Source of the DNA: CAYYMD01 sp964472875
GTDB lineage: Bacteria > Planctomycetota > Phycisphaerae > SM23-33
DNA: 64,000 nt
Assembly: GCA_964472875.1 (NCBI GenBank)
Contig: CAYYMD010000003.1
Span: 26,918 to 90,917 of the forward strand
Direction of reading: 5' to 3'
Shown here: positions 1 through 7,876 of the stretch, piece after piece
How the letters are laid out: every line of letters starts with the position of its first letter
Position numbering within the stretch: position 1 is the first letter of the stretch
Program-made: the position numbers and the translations under genes
The notes under the pieces: generated by a model
Database searches by the model: none
Told to the model about the DNA's origin: nothing
Seen by the model: the letters and a program-made list of their open reading frames with translations, nothing else

Positions 1-1
1 G

Positions 2-1966
2 GCGGTTGAGCGGCTGGGCTTCGAGAGGTTATGTTGCGAGGTTTTGTCTATTAAGACATTGACCCCGCAAGAGGCGGCGGGGTGGGATTATGAGGCCTTC
101 TGGAAGAACTCACTTGCGCGGGCCATAGCGGCCGCAGAGATGGCTGCCTCCGCCGAAGATGATATGTCCGAGGCCCACGCTTATTCATGCGGACTTTTGA
201 GCGATATTGGCATGCGCGCGATGGCGTGTCTTATGCCCAAGGCCTTTCGGCGGGCAATCCAGGCCGCCGGTAGTCGCAACATAAACATATGTGAAGTAGA
301 ACGCGACGTTCTCGGAATGGATCACACCATCGCGGGAAGGCGCCTGGCGGAACTGTGGCATCTGCCCGAGGTTATTCGGGATGTTATCTGGCTGCACCAC
401 CAGCCCGTCGAGGCCATTCCGAAGAACCTGCCGCATCGAAAATTAATCGCTCTTGTAGGCCTGGCCGATGACATGGCCAACAGGAAATTCCCCGCACATG
501 CGGGCGCGCATCTGAGAACTGCTGAACAGCAGGCATTCGCCGAATATCTGAACATTTCTGAAAGCGTTATTGAGGATATAAGGTCGGCACTGCCGGCTAA
601 GTTGAAAGACAAAATCGGTGATATAGAATTTGTCGACGACGATGGCGACCGCCTGGCCGATATACAGGCGCGCAGCAACGAATGTCTGGCCAGGATAAAC
701 CGCTCGCTGCTGGGGAGGAATCGCTCGCTGTCGATGCGGGTCGAGTCGCTGGGCAGGGCGAAGGAGTTAGTTGGCCGCGCCGCCGCAGAAAATACGCTTA
801 CGCAGATTCTCGCCTCGATAGTTCACGCGTTCGCCGATGCGTGCGACGGTCAGGGTGGAGGCGTATCGGCGTATGCGATTATGAGTGATGCCGGCCGTGT
901 TGTAATGGCGCGAACCGAGGCATCCGGGGGCATATCCTACCGAACCGTGGAAATAAAAAAGGATGCACCACTGCCGGAGACAAATGCCGCAACCGAGGCG
1001 GCACTGGGAGAAATTCTGGAAAATGCCGGCGAGTGTTATCAGTGGCTTGGCATTGCAGGATGCCGCCACGCGGCCCTGTGTTGCGGAAACGAATGGGTCG
1101 GCGGTGTGCTGCATCGACCGGGCGGCAAACTAACTGTTGCTTCATTATCTGAATTGGTCGATACCGCCGGCGTTCTGCTTGCCCTGGCCCTGCGATACGA
1201 AAAAATGGCCGCCACGGGCGAGTCCCTCTCGACGGCGACGCAGGTATTGGCGGCAAAAGAAGAGGCCGTGTCCGCGCAAAAAACGCTCAAGGCCATCGGC
1301 CATCTGGCGGCCGGGGCCGGCCATGAACTCAACAACCCGCTTGCGGTGGTAATGGGTCGGGCGCAGATGCTCGCCGATCGCGCCAGGACAAAAAAAGACC
1401 GTACCGCGGCCGAACAGATAATCAAAAGGGCGGGCCAGGTAAGCGGCATAATATCGGCAATGATGGATTTTGCCTCCCCGCCGCCGCCCAAAATTGCTGC
1501 CGTGCGGCCGGGTGAATTGCTGACAGAGGCGCTGGAGAAGTTCCGTTTTTCAGAGATTCCTCAAGCCGCGAGTTTAAATGCCGATATAGAAATTGGCGAT
1601 AACCTTCCGCCGGTAGCAGCCGACCGTTCACAAATGCTGACGGTTTTGAATGAACTGTTGAGCAACGCGGCCACGGCCGGAAAGGATACCGAAGGTTTCC
1701 GAGTCAGACTCACGGCGGAGTTCGACGAGGTGTCCGGTGCGGTTTTGCTGGCGGTTCACGACAACGGTCCCGGCATGGAGCAGGAAATGACGGAAGATGT
1801 TTTTATTCCGTTTTTGTCGATAAGCCGGGCCGGCCGACGACGAGGTATGGGTCTTGCGATGGCGAAAAGATACGTTGCAAACTGTGGCGGCGAGATATGG
1901 ATCACCGCGGCCCCAAACGAAGGCACAAGCGTTTATATGCGACTGGAAAGATGGACACAGGAGTAA
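2..1966 (+). CDS. HDOD-sensor histidine kinase, 5' end outside the window
   Basis: Two-component sensor kinase. The reading frame is open to the left edge: codons from base 2 read AVERLGFERLCCEVLSIKTL, typical HDOD sequence, so the TTG at 44 is not the real start and the gene begins upstream. Domain order is HDOD (to about base 700), a linker, a GAF-like region, then a HisKA/HATPase core. The H-box GHELNNPLA has its phospho-accepting His at 1322-1324. The N-box is NELLSNA, the G1 box DNGPGM and the G2 box GRRRGMGLAMA. No membrane segment is visible, so it is probably cytoplasmic. The stop lies 3 bases before the start of the response regulator, its likely phosphotransfer partner. The signal is unknown; HDOD and GAF suggest an intracellular ligand. 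Confidence 0.88.
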   Translation, partial: AVERLGFERLCCEVLSIKTLTPQEAAGWDYEAFWKNSLARAIAAAEMAASAEDDMSEAHAYSCGLLSDIGMRAMACLMPKAFRRAIQAAGSRNINICEVERDVLGMDHTIAGRRLAELWHLPEVIRDVIWLHHQPVEAIPKNLPHRKLIALVGLADDMANRKFPAHAGAHLRTAEQQAFAEYLNISESVIEDIRSALPAKLKDKIGDIEFVDDDGDRLADIQARSNECLARINRSLLGRNRSLSMRVESLGRAKELVGRAAAENTLTQILASIVHAFADACDGQGGGVSAYAIMSDAGRVVMARTEASGGISYRTVEIKKDAPLPETNAATEAALGEILENAGECYQWLGIAGCRHAALCCGNEWVGGVLHRPGGKLTVASLSELVDTAGVLLALALRYEKMAATGESLSTATQVLAAKEEAVSAQKTLKAIGHLAAGAGHELNNPLAVVMGRAQMLADRARTKKDRTAAEQIIKRAGQVSGIISAMMDFASPPPPKIAAVRPGELLTEALEKFRFSEIPQAASLNADIEIGDNLPPVAADRSQMLTVLNELLSNAATAGKDTEGFRVRLTAEFDEVSGAVLLAVHDNGPGMEQEMTEDVFIPFLSISRAGRRRGMGLAMAKRYVANCGGEIWITAAPNEGTSVYMRLERWTQE

Positions 1967-1969
1967 GTC

Positions 1970-3013
1970 ATGTCCGGTACGGACAAGCCCCAGGAGGCGA
2001 TTTACAACAAACATTCCGGAAACCGCGACGCGTCGCGCGTGCTGGTAATTGACGACGAAGCGGATATTCGCCAACTGCTTTCGGATGCGCTGACAAACGA
2101 GACTACCGAGGTGATTTCCGCGGCCGACGGCGACGAAGCGCTTGCGCTGGCCAAGAGATTTCAGCCGGATATGGTCGTGGCCGACCTGTACCTTGGCGAC
2201 TGCACTGGGCTTGAGATAATAGACCGCATACGCCGCTGCACGAGTGACCTGCCGGCCGTTGTTATAAGCGGAAGGGCTGATGCGAAAAAACTAAGCGAGG
2301 CCTCCCGTATACGCCCCGTGGAATTGATGACTAAGCCGCTGGATATAAGACACTTGCGCGAGACGGTGAAGGTGGAACTCGACCGCCAGAACCGCACCAG
2401 GCGCAAGCAGGAACGCATGGAGCGGCTGCGCCGGCTCGCACGCAATTCGAATATCGAGCGAAAGAACATGCACATCCAGTATAAGGCCGCCTGCCAGGAA
2501 CTGACCGAAGCATATAAGGGACTGAGCGACAAGTACAATCTTCAGCAGGCGGTGATAGAGTATCAGCGTCACATTCTTTTGGCCGGCAATCACGACGACG
2601 TTTTCCGCGAGTTCTTCAATCTCTTCGTGCGGCATACGGGCGGCGTGTTCGGCGTGGCGATGCTTTGCGATCCACATGAGCAACTTCAGATTGTCGGGCG
2701 GTTCGGCGTTCCCGCGCCGGACAGCATACGTTTTTGCCAGGCGCTGGTCGCGCCCGTAGCAGATACGGACGTAACGGCCAAATGCTGTGCGCCGCTTGAC
2801 GCCGGCGAACATCCCGAAATGTTCGATCCTTCCATCAGGCGTTATCTCCCGGGGCTTACTTTGTTGCCGGCGCCGCTGGTTTCCAGAGGGAAAAAGTTGA
2901 CGGGTATGGTTGTCCTTTATCGAAAAGGCGAACAGCCGTTCACCGATACCGATATGGAACTGGCGGAGATGGTCGGCCCTTCAACTGCCGGGGCAGTGTG
3001 CTGGGGAAAATGA
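1970..3013 (+). CDS. response regulator, REC plus GAF-like domain
   Basis: Partner of the upstream HDOD kinase, starting 3 bases after its stop. Residues about 24-140 form a receiver domain: acidic pair in VIDDEAD, phospho-acceptor Asp72 in MVVADLYLG, switch residues around VISGRAD and conserved Lys in LMTKPL. A basic, probably helical linker (about 140-190) leads to a C-terminal GAF-like domain of about 150 residues. There is no helix-turn-helix, GGDEF, EAL or HD-GYP motif, so output is probably by protein contact or ligand sensing, not direct DNA binding. The last gene of the pair; a 476-base gap follows. Confidence 0.85.
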   Translation: MSGTDKPQEAIYNKHSGNRDASRVLVIDDEADIRQLLSDALTNETTEVISAADGDEALALAKRFQPDMVVADLYLGDCTGLEIIDRIRRCTSDLPAVVISGRADAKKLSEASRIRPVELMTKPLDIRHLRETVKVELDRQNRTRRKQERMERLRRLARNSNIERKNMHIQYKAACQELTEAYKGLSDKYNLQQAVIEYQRHILLAGNHDDVFREFFNLFVRHTGGVFGVAMLCDPHEQLQIVGRFGVPAPDSIRFCQALVAPVADTDVTAKCCAPLDAGEHPEMFDPSIRRYLPGLTLLPAPLVSRGKKLTGMVVLYRKGEQPFTDTDMELAEMVGPSTAGAVCWGK

Positions 3014-3131
3014 TTCACGCTGCTTTGCGCGACCCATTTAACAAAAAATCGATGCGCATATACTAAGCGCTCAAATTATCCGGATTCAATTCGCCTCAAT
3101 TGTCAACAGGTATCAACAGTTTCTCTACAGG

Positions 3132-3169
3132 TTGCATACATTTCCTGCCGATTATACAATATATTGGGT
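3132..3169 (+). promoter_or_regulatory. upstream NrdR-type box overlapping a possible promoter
   Basis: CAATATATTG at 3157-3166 is a perfect match to the palindromic NrdR core CWATATATWG. It overlaps the -10 of a possible promoter, TTGCAT (3132-3137), 17-base spacer, TACAAT (3155-3160). The box lies about 156 bp (centre to centre) upstream of the proximal perfect box. The rest of the gap 3014-3131 shows no clear feature. Confidence 0.5.
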
Positions 3170-3185
3170 GAAATAGCCCACAGTT

Positions 3186-3194
3186 TGTGGATAA
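3186..3194 (-). promoter_or_regulatory. DnaA box in the nrdJ upstream region
   Basis: TGTGGATAA is the exact reverse complement of the consensus DnaA box TTATCCACA. It sits between the distal and proximal NrdR boxes. DnaA boxes upstream of ribonucleotide reductase genes are known from E. coli nrdAB, so control by DnaA is plausible but inferred. Confidence 0.5.
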
Positions 3195-3277
3195 TATCCT
3201 GTGTAAGGTGTTTTTGGCTGTGAGATAAAAAATTTTTTAAGATGCAAGTTCACTTTTTACAGAGAATTACAGATGGT

Positions 3278-3330
3278 ACTCAATATTTTGCGTATATTTC
3301 TTTTGACAAGTTCTATATATAGCGTTAAAT
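3278..3330 (+). promoter_or_regulatory. nrdJ promoter with tandem NrdR boxes
   Basis: Promoter TTGACA (3303-3308), 16-base spacer, TTAAAT (3325-3330). CTATATATAG at 3313-3322 is a perfect NrdR core and fills the spacer, so bound NrdR would block RNA polymerase. A second core, CAATATTTTG at 3281-3290 (9 of 10), is 32 bp upstream centre to centre, the three-helical-turn spacing typical of paired NrdR boxes. Transcription would start near 3337, leaving a leader of about 150 bases (to 3489) in which no B12 riboswitch was recognised. Confidence 0.7.
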
Positions 3331-3489
3331 CACTAATGTTGCCTTTGGGTGACGGCAAGATCGTGGTGGCAATTCCGAGGATTGTTGTGGTCGGCTTTCG
3401 GATATGCTGATTTTGCTTGGAAGTTGATGCAAGGCAGGTTCGTTGCCGAATTGTGCAAGTTTGAAAAGTTATTATTTGGAGCCCTTCAA

Positions 3490-6400
3490 ATGGTGGTACG
3501 TAAATCAGCTGAAGATATGCCGGTTGTCGATGGGACGCGGAAAGATGTTCATGCTCAGGATGGCAGCGAGGGATTGGAAATACAGCAGGTATTCTCAGAC
3601 CCGCAGGTGCACCCGTTCGAGCAGATAGAATGGACGCACCGTTCGCCCCAGATAACCGACGGCGACGGCAACGTAATCTTCAGGCAGGATGATGTTGAGG
3701 TTCCCGAATCGTGGTCGCAACTGGCCACGAACGTTGTGGTAAGCAAATATTTCTACGGCGAGGTAGGCAAGCCCGAGCGCGAAACGTCGGTGCGGCAACT
3801 TGTAGAACGAGTTGCCCGCACCATAGCCGACTGGGGCAAGCAGGACGGCGTGTTCGCCACGGATGAGGACGGCGAGCGGTTTTACAGGGAACTTGCTTAC
3901 CTGTGCGTCAACCAGCACGGGGCGTTCAACTCGCCGGTGTGGTTCAACGTCGGGCTCTACCATCAGTACGGCGTGACCGGTTCCGAGGGCAACTTCCACT
4001 GGGACAGCGAAACACAGCAGGCGGTCAAGACCCGCTGCGGGTACAGATATCCCCAGGCGTCGGCGTGCTTCATCCAGTCGGTTGACGACACCATGGAAGA
4101 CATAATGCGCCTGGCCACGGCCGAGGCGATGCTGTTCAAGTACGGTTCCGGCACGGGCACCGACCTATCGACGCTGCGGTCCAGCCGGGAGAAACTCTCC
4201 GGCGGCGGCCAGCCGTCCGGTCCGCTGAGTTTCATGCGGATATACGACCAGATAGCGGCCGTGGTCCGCTCGGGCGGAAAGACCCGCCGTGCCGCCAAGA
4301 TGCAGTCACTGCGATGCGACCATCCCGACATCAAGGAATTCATAGAGTGCAAGATGGTCGAAGAGGAAAAGGCCCGCGCTCTGGTAAAACTCGGCTACGA
4401 CGGCTCGCTGAACGGCGATGCGTACGGTTCGGTGATGTACCAGAACGCGAACCTCTCCGTGCGCGTTACCGACGAATTCATGACCGCGGCCGAAGAGGGC
4501 GGCCAGTGGCACACGTACTCGGTAACCACCGGCGAGCAGATGGACACTTACGATGCGAAGGAACTGCTGAAGGCGATCGCCGAGGGCACGCGCCTGTGCG
4601 GCGACCCTGGCGTTCAGTATCACAGCACGATAAACCGCTGGCACACTTGCCCCAACAGCGGGGAGATTTGCGCCTCGAACCCGTGCAGCGAATACATGTT
4701 CCTCAACGACAGTGCGTGCAACCTGGCCAGCATTAACCTTATGAAGTTCCGCCGGCCCGACGGCACGTTCGACGTGGAAAGATTCCGCGCGGCGGTGCGG
4801 ATATTCACCATCGCCCAGGAGATCCTCGTCGACCACGCCAGTTATCCCAGCAAGCGGATATGTAAGAACAGCCACGACTTCCGCCCGCTGGGCCTGGGCT
4901 ATGCCAACCTCGGAGCGCTTATAATGTCGCTGGGTTTGCCCTACGACAGCAAAGGTGGCAGGGGGATGGCGGCGACGATTACGGCCATACTGACCGGCAC
5001 CGCATACCAGACCAGCGCATCTCTTGCCTCGCGGTTGGGGTCGTTCGAGAGATTCGACGAAAACCGCGAGCCGATGTTGAAAGTTATGGGCATGCACAGG
5101 AAGGCCGTGGAAGACATACCGGCCGAGGGATGCCCCGGCGAGTACCGCGAAGCGGCCCGCAACTGCTGGGACGGGGCAATTCAAGCCGGCCGGCGGTTCG
5201 GCTATCGCAACGCTCAGGTCAGTGTCCTGGCCCCCACGGGCACCATCGGGTTTATGATGGACTGCGACACCACCGGCATCGAGCCGGATATAGCGCTTGT
5301 CAAATACAAGCAGCTGGCCGGCGGCGGCATGTTCAAGATGGTCAACCGGACAGTCCCGCTGGCGCTGGAGCGGCTCGGCTACAACCAGAAGCAGATTGAA
5401 GACATCGTCGCCAACATCGAGAAGCACGACACGATCGAAGGCGCCCCGCACCTGGAGACCGAGCACCTGGCGGTGTTCGATTGCGCGTTCAAGCCGGCCA
5501 CCGGCACGCGGTGCATCAACCACATGGGCCACCTTCGCATGATGGGCGCGGTCCAGCCGTTCCTGTCCGGCGCGATATCCAAAACCGTGAACATGTCCAA
5601 GGAATCGACCAACGAGCAGATTAAGAACGTTTACCTCGAGGGTTGGAAACTCGGACTGAAGGCAGTGGCGATTTACCGCGACGGGTCGAAATCCGCCCAG
5701 CCGCTCAGCGTAAAACTCGAAGAGGAAAAATCCTCGCAAACCATCAGCATGGAGCAGCTCGAGGCGGCCCGCAGGGAGCCGCACCGCCATCGCCTGCCCG
5801 CCACCAGGCCCTCAATAACACACAAGTTCGAGGTGGCCGGTCATGAGGGCTACCTCAACATCGGCCTGTACGAGGACGGCCAGCCGGGCGAACTGTTTAT
5901 CACGATGGCCAAAGAGGGCTCAACGGTGGGGGGCATGATGGATGCCTTCGCCACATCGATAAGTCTGTGCCTGCAGTACGGAGTGCCGCTTGAAGCGCTG
6001 GTCAAGAAATTCGCTCATCAGCGTTTCGAACCGTCAGGAATGACTTCCAGTACCGACATCCCCTTCGCCAAGAGTATTGTGGATTACGTGTTCCGATGGC
6101 TCGGCTTGACGTTCCTGGAGGATTATCGGCAGGTTAACCTGACCAACCGCAACCAGTCCAGCGAACTGGACTCGACTTTGCGGATGGTCGAATCGCTTTC
6201 CAATCCGGCCCATGTGGCGGAAAAACTCGCCGAGGGTGCGGCCGAGGCAGGTGAATACGTTCGCGGCGGTGGAAACGGCGGCAACGGCGGCAACGGCGAC
6301 AGTGCGGAACCGGCCCAGCAAAATACCCGAACCGTCCATCTGACGGAAAAGCGCACAACCGCCGTTAAGGACCGGACGTTGAAGCGCGTCGACCAGAGAT

Positions 6401-6513
6401 TTTCGCAATACCAGGAAGACGCCCCGGCCTGCGACGTATGTGGGGCGATAACCGTGCGAAACGGAAACTGTTACAAGTGTTATAACTGTGGTTCGTCGCT
6501 GGGCTGCAGTTAA
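3490..6513 (+). CDS. nrdJ: vitamin B12-dependent (class II) ribonucleotide reductase
   Basis: Reduces ribonucleotides to deoxyribonucleotides with adenosylcobalamin, so it works with or without oxygen. The ATG at 3490 is chosen (1007 aa) because TTTGGAG precedes it by 8 bases; the frame open from 3349 lies in the promoter leader. The catalytic barrel has NPCSE (active-site Cys and Glu) and the finger loop APTGTIGFMMD. A TSCPD domain follows (GSTVGGMMDAFATSI), then a Gly/Asn-rich linker and a Cys-rich tail (CDVCG, CYKCYNCGSSLGC) that probably relays electrons from thioredoxin. No ATP-cone was recognised. Monocistronic, with NrdR boxes and a DnaA box upstream; nrdR itself is not in the window. 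Confidence 0.93.
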   Translation: MVVRKSAEDMPVVDGTRKDVHAQDGSEGLEIQQVFSDPQVHPFEQIEWTHRSPQITDGDGNVIFRQDDVEVPESWSQLATNVVVSKYFYGEVGKPERETSVRQLVERVARTIADWGKQDGVFATDEDGERFYRELAYLCVNQHGAFNSPVWFNVGLYHQYGVTGSEGNFHWDSETQQAVKTRCGYRYPQASACFIQSVDDTMEDIMRLATAEAMLFKYGSGTGTDLSTLRSSREKLSGGGQPSGPLSFMRIYDQIAAVVRSGGKTRRAAKMQSLRCDHPDIKEFIECKMVEEEKARALVKLGYDGSLNGDAYGSVMYQNANLSVRVTDEFMTAAEEGGQWHTYSVTTGEQMDTYDAKELLKAIAEGTRLCGDPGVQYHSTINRWHTCPNSGEICASNPCSEYMFLNDSACNLASINLMKFRRPDGTFDVERFRAAVRIFTIAQEILVDHASYPSKRICKNSHDFRPLGLGYANLGALIMSLGLPYDSKGGRGMAATITAILTGTAYQTSASLASRLGSFERFDENREPMLKVMGMHRKAVEDIPAEGCPGEYREAARNCWDGAIQAGRRFGYRNAQVSVLAPTGTIGFMMDCDTTGIEPDIALVKYKQLAGGGMFKMVNRTVPLALERLGYNQKQIEDIVANIEKHDTIEGAPHLETEHLAVFDCAFKPATGTRCINHMGHLRMMGAVQPFLSGAISKTVNMSKESTNEQIKNVYLEGWKLGLKAVAIYRDGSKSAQPLSVKLEEEKSSQTISMEQLEAARREPHRHRLPATRPSITHKFEVAGHEGYLNIGLYEDGQPGELFITMAKEGSTVGGMMDAFATSISLCLQYGVPLEALVKKFAHQRFEPSGMTSSTDIPFAKSIVDYVFRWLGLTFLEDYRQVNLTNRNQSSELDSTLRMVESLSNPAHVAEKLAEGAAEAGEYVRGGGNGGNGGNGDSAEPAQQNTRTVHLTEKRTTAVKDRTLKRVDQRFSQYQEDAPACDVCGAITVRNGNCYKCYNCGSSLGCS

Positions 6514-6768
6514 ATGAGATTGATAATATGACGCCGCGGATTTACAGCAAATGCCACGGCTGGAGGCCTTTGCGGCGTCGACAATGGTGGCCCTGTTAGG
6601 GGCCGGGATACGGCGTGTTGAATCAGGCGCCGCCGAATCGGGGCGGATTTCGATTCGGTGAGACACTGCCGGGTTTTGGAATTTTAAACCGGCGGTCGGC
6701 GGAAGCGGCGCCACGTCGGCCGCCTTGTTAGAAAAATTAAAATAATTCTGTAAATTTTAGACTAAAGA
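6514..6768. other. gene-free, hairpin-rich stretch after nrdJ
   Basis: No convincing reading frame on either strand. Inverted repeats are dense: GACGCCGC (6530-6537) with GCGGCGTC (6572-6579), GGCCC (6589-6593) with GGGCC (6600-6604), and CCGAATC with GATTCGG shortly after. None is followed by a T-tract, so these may be nrdJ 3'-end structures or a factor-dependent termination zone. Confidence 0.3.
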
Positions 6769-6796
6769 TTGAAATCGGCTGATTCCGACTTATAAT
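6769..6796 (+). promoter_or_regulatory. consensus promoter of the candidate small RNA
   Basis: TTGAAA (6769-6774), 16-base spacer, TATAAT (6791-6796). One of the best sigma-70-type matches in the window. It faces no plausible protein start, but a structured, terminator-ended segment begins just downstream. Expected start of transcription about 6803. Confidence 0.65.
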
Positions 6797-6802
6797 ACAT
6801 AG

Positions 6803-6922
6803 TGGATGAATTGTCCGCTGCACCCCAAAGCGATGTAGGTCCCCCTCCGCCTACGTCTGGGATGCGGCTATCGGGGCGATACCGAGGTCTCCCTCCGCCT
6901 GGGTGTCGCCCTCTGTTTTTTT
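6803..6922 (+). ncRNA. candidate small RNA with two C-rich (anti-Shine-Dalgarno) hairpin loops
   Basis: Predicted transcript of about 120 nt. Hairpin 1: GATGTAGG (6832-6839) pairs with CCTACGTC (6850-6857) around the 10-nt loop TCCCCCTCCG; it is extended by CCCA (6824-6827) with TGGG (6858-6861) and CCGC (6815-6818) with GCGG (6864-6867). Hairpin 2: GGGCGA (6874-6879) with TCGCCC (6906-6911), ACC with GGT and AGG with CCT, around TCTCCCTCCG, then seven T. The 16 bases from the last stem AGG through the loop are shared by both hairpins with one mismatch. Each loop holds CCTCC, complementary to GGAGG ribosome-binding sites, so inhibition of mRNA translation or protein titration is likely (inference). 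Not assigned to a known RNA family; a 75-codon frame across it has no ribosome-binding site. Confidence 0.6.
6874..6922 (+). terminator. Rho-independent terminator of the small RNA
   Basis: The second hairpin (6874-6911, about 13 pairs with one G.T pair and one mismatch) is followed after four bases by T7 at 6916-6922. It doubles as the 3' structural domain of the small RNA. Confidence 0.65.
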
Positions 6923-7063
6923 ATCCGCACGACCATAAGTCATATATCGCCGGTTTGCGCGTGCGGCTTTTATTATTCATTCCGAAATCTGGAAAAATTT
7001 TACCGGGCGGGTTCGGTTCGGGGTGTTGATTGATTTTCCAATGAATCATATTATCGAGTGAAA

Positions 7064-7834
7064 ATGGAATTTATAGACACACATTGTCACCTGGGCGATG
7101 AGCGTCTGCATGGGAATGTCGAGGAAGTTCTCGCCGCGGCGCGCGAGGCGGATGTAATTGGCTGCATCTGCGCGGCCGGCGACCTCGACGAAGCGTCACG
7201 GGCGGCGGAGTTGGCCCGGAAATATTCGAGCATATGGTTCATGGCCGGCATACATCCTCACCAGTCCGGTAGCGTCGGTGGCGATTACCTCCGCGCGATA
7301 GAGCAGTTTGCCGCCGATCCCAGGTGCGTGGCAGTCGGCGAGGTGGGGCTTGATTACCATTACAATTTTTCCGAGCCGCTCGACCAGCAGATGGTCTTTG
7401 CCGAACAACTTGGCCTGGCGACCGAGATTGACTCGCCCGTGGTAGTCCACACGCGGGAGGCGTTCGACGATACGCTTTCGATAATCCGGGATTCCGATAT
7501 CGACGGCCGGAAAGTGTTGTTTCACTCTTTCACCGGCGACGAAGACCAGGTGCGGCGTGCGCTTAAGATAGGCGCGACAGTGAGTTTCTCCGGCATCGTC
7601 ACTTTCAAAAACGCCGGGGACATACGTCGGGCCGCACGCGAAGTTCCGGATGAGCAACTGCTCGTCGAGACCGACGCCCCTTACCTTTCGCCGGAGCCGG
7701 TGCGGAAACAGAAAATCAACACACCCGCAAACGTTGTGCACGTTGCCAAGTCTCTCGCCGCCGCGCGGGAAATACCTCTTGAAAAAATTGCTGCCATAAC
7801 CACGCGAAACTCCAGGCGCTTTTTCGGTGTTTAA
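7064..7834 (+). CDS. tatD: TatD-family metal-dependent DNase
   Basis: TIM-barrel hydrolase of the amidohydrolase superfamily; family members are 3'-5' exonucleases or deoxyribonucleases. 256 aa, normal for the family. Metal ligands are visible in order: DTHCHL at the N-terminus, VGEVGLDYH, VVHTREAFD, FHSFTGD and ETDAPYLSPEP. The ATG at 7064 is preferred to the in-frame GTG at 7058, though both have weak ribosome-binding sites. It stands alone after the small RNA; the lyase gene downstream follows after about 40 bases and may be cotranscribed. Confidence 0.9.
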   Translation: MEFIDTHCHLGDERLHGNVEEVLAAAREADVIGCICAAGDLDEASRAAELARKYSSIWFMAGIHPHQSGSVGGDYLRAIEQFAADPRCVAVGEVGLDYHYNFSEPLDQQMVFAEQLGLATEIDSPVVVHTREAFDDTLSIIRDSDIDGRKVLFHSFTGDEDQVRRALKIGATVSFSGIVTFKNAGDIRRAAREVPDEQLLVETDAPYLSPEPVRKQKINTPANVVHVAKSLAAAREIPLEKIAAITTRNSRRFFGV

Positions 7835-7876
7835 CTTTAAATGGCGATTTGTAAATCTGACATGAAAGGACCGAAT

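Noticed and set aside
3349..3489. N-terminal extension of NrdJ from TTG at 3349
   Set aside because: This is the promoter-proximal leader; a good ribosome-binding site and ATG lie at 3490.
3331..3489. B12 riboswitch in the nrdJ leader
   Set aside because: No B12-box-like core was recognised; regulation is better explained by NrdR boxes.
4306..5790. 494-codon minus-strand frame opposite nrdJ
   Set aside because: Out-of-frame shadow in a GC-rich gene; no recognised motif, and nrdJ is clearly real.
6802..7029. 75-codon reading frame between nrdJ and tatD
   Set aside because: It starts at the predicted small-RNA start, runs through both hairpins and the T-tract, has no ribosome-binding site and no protein-like composition.
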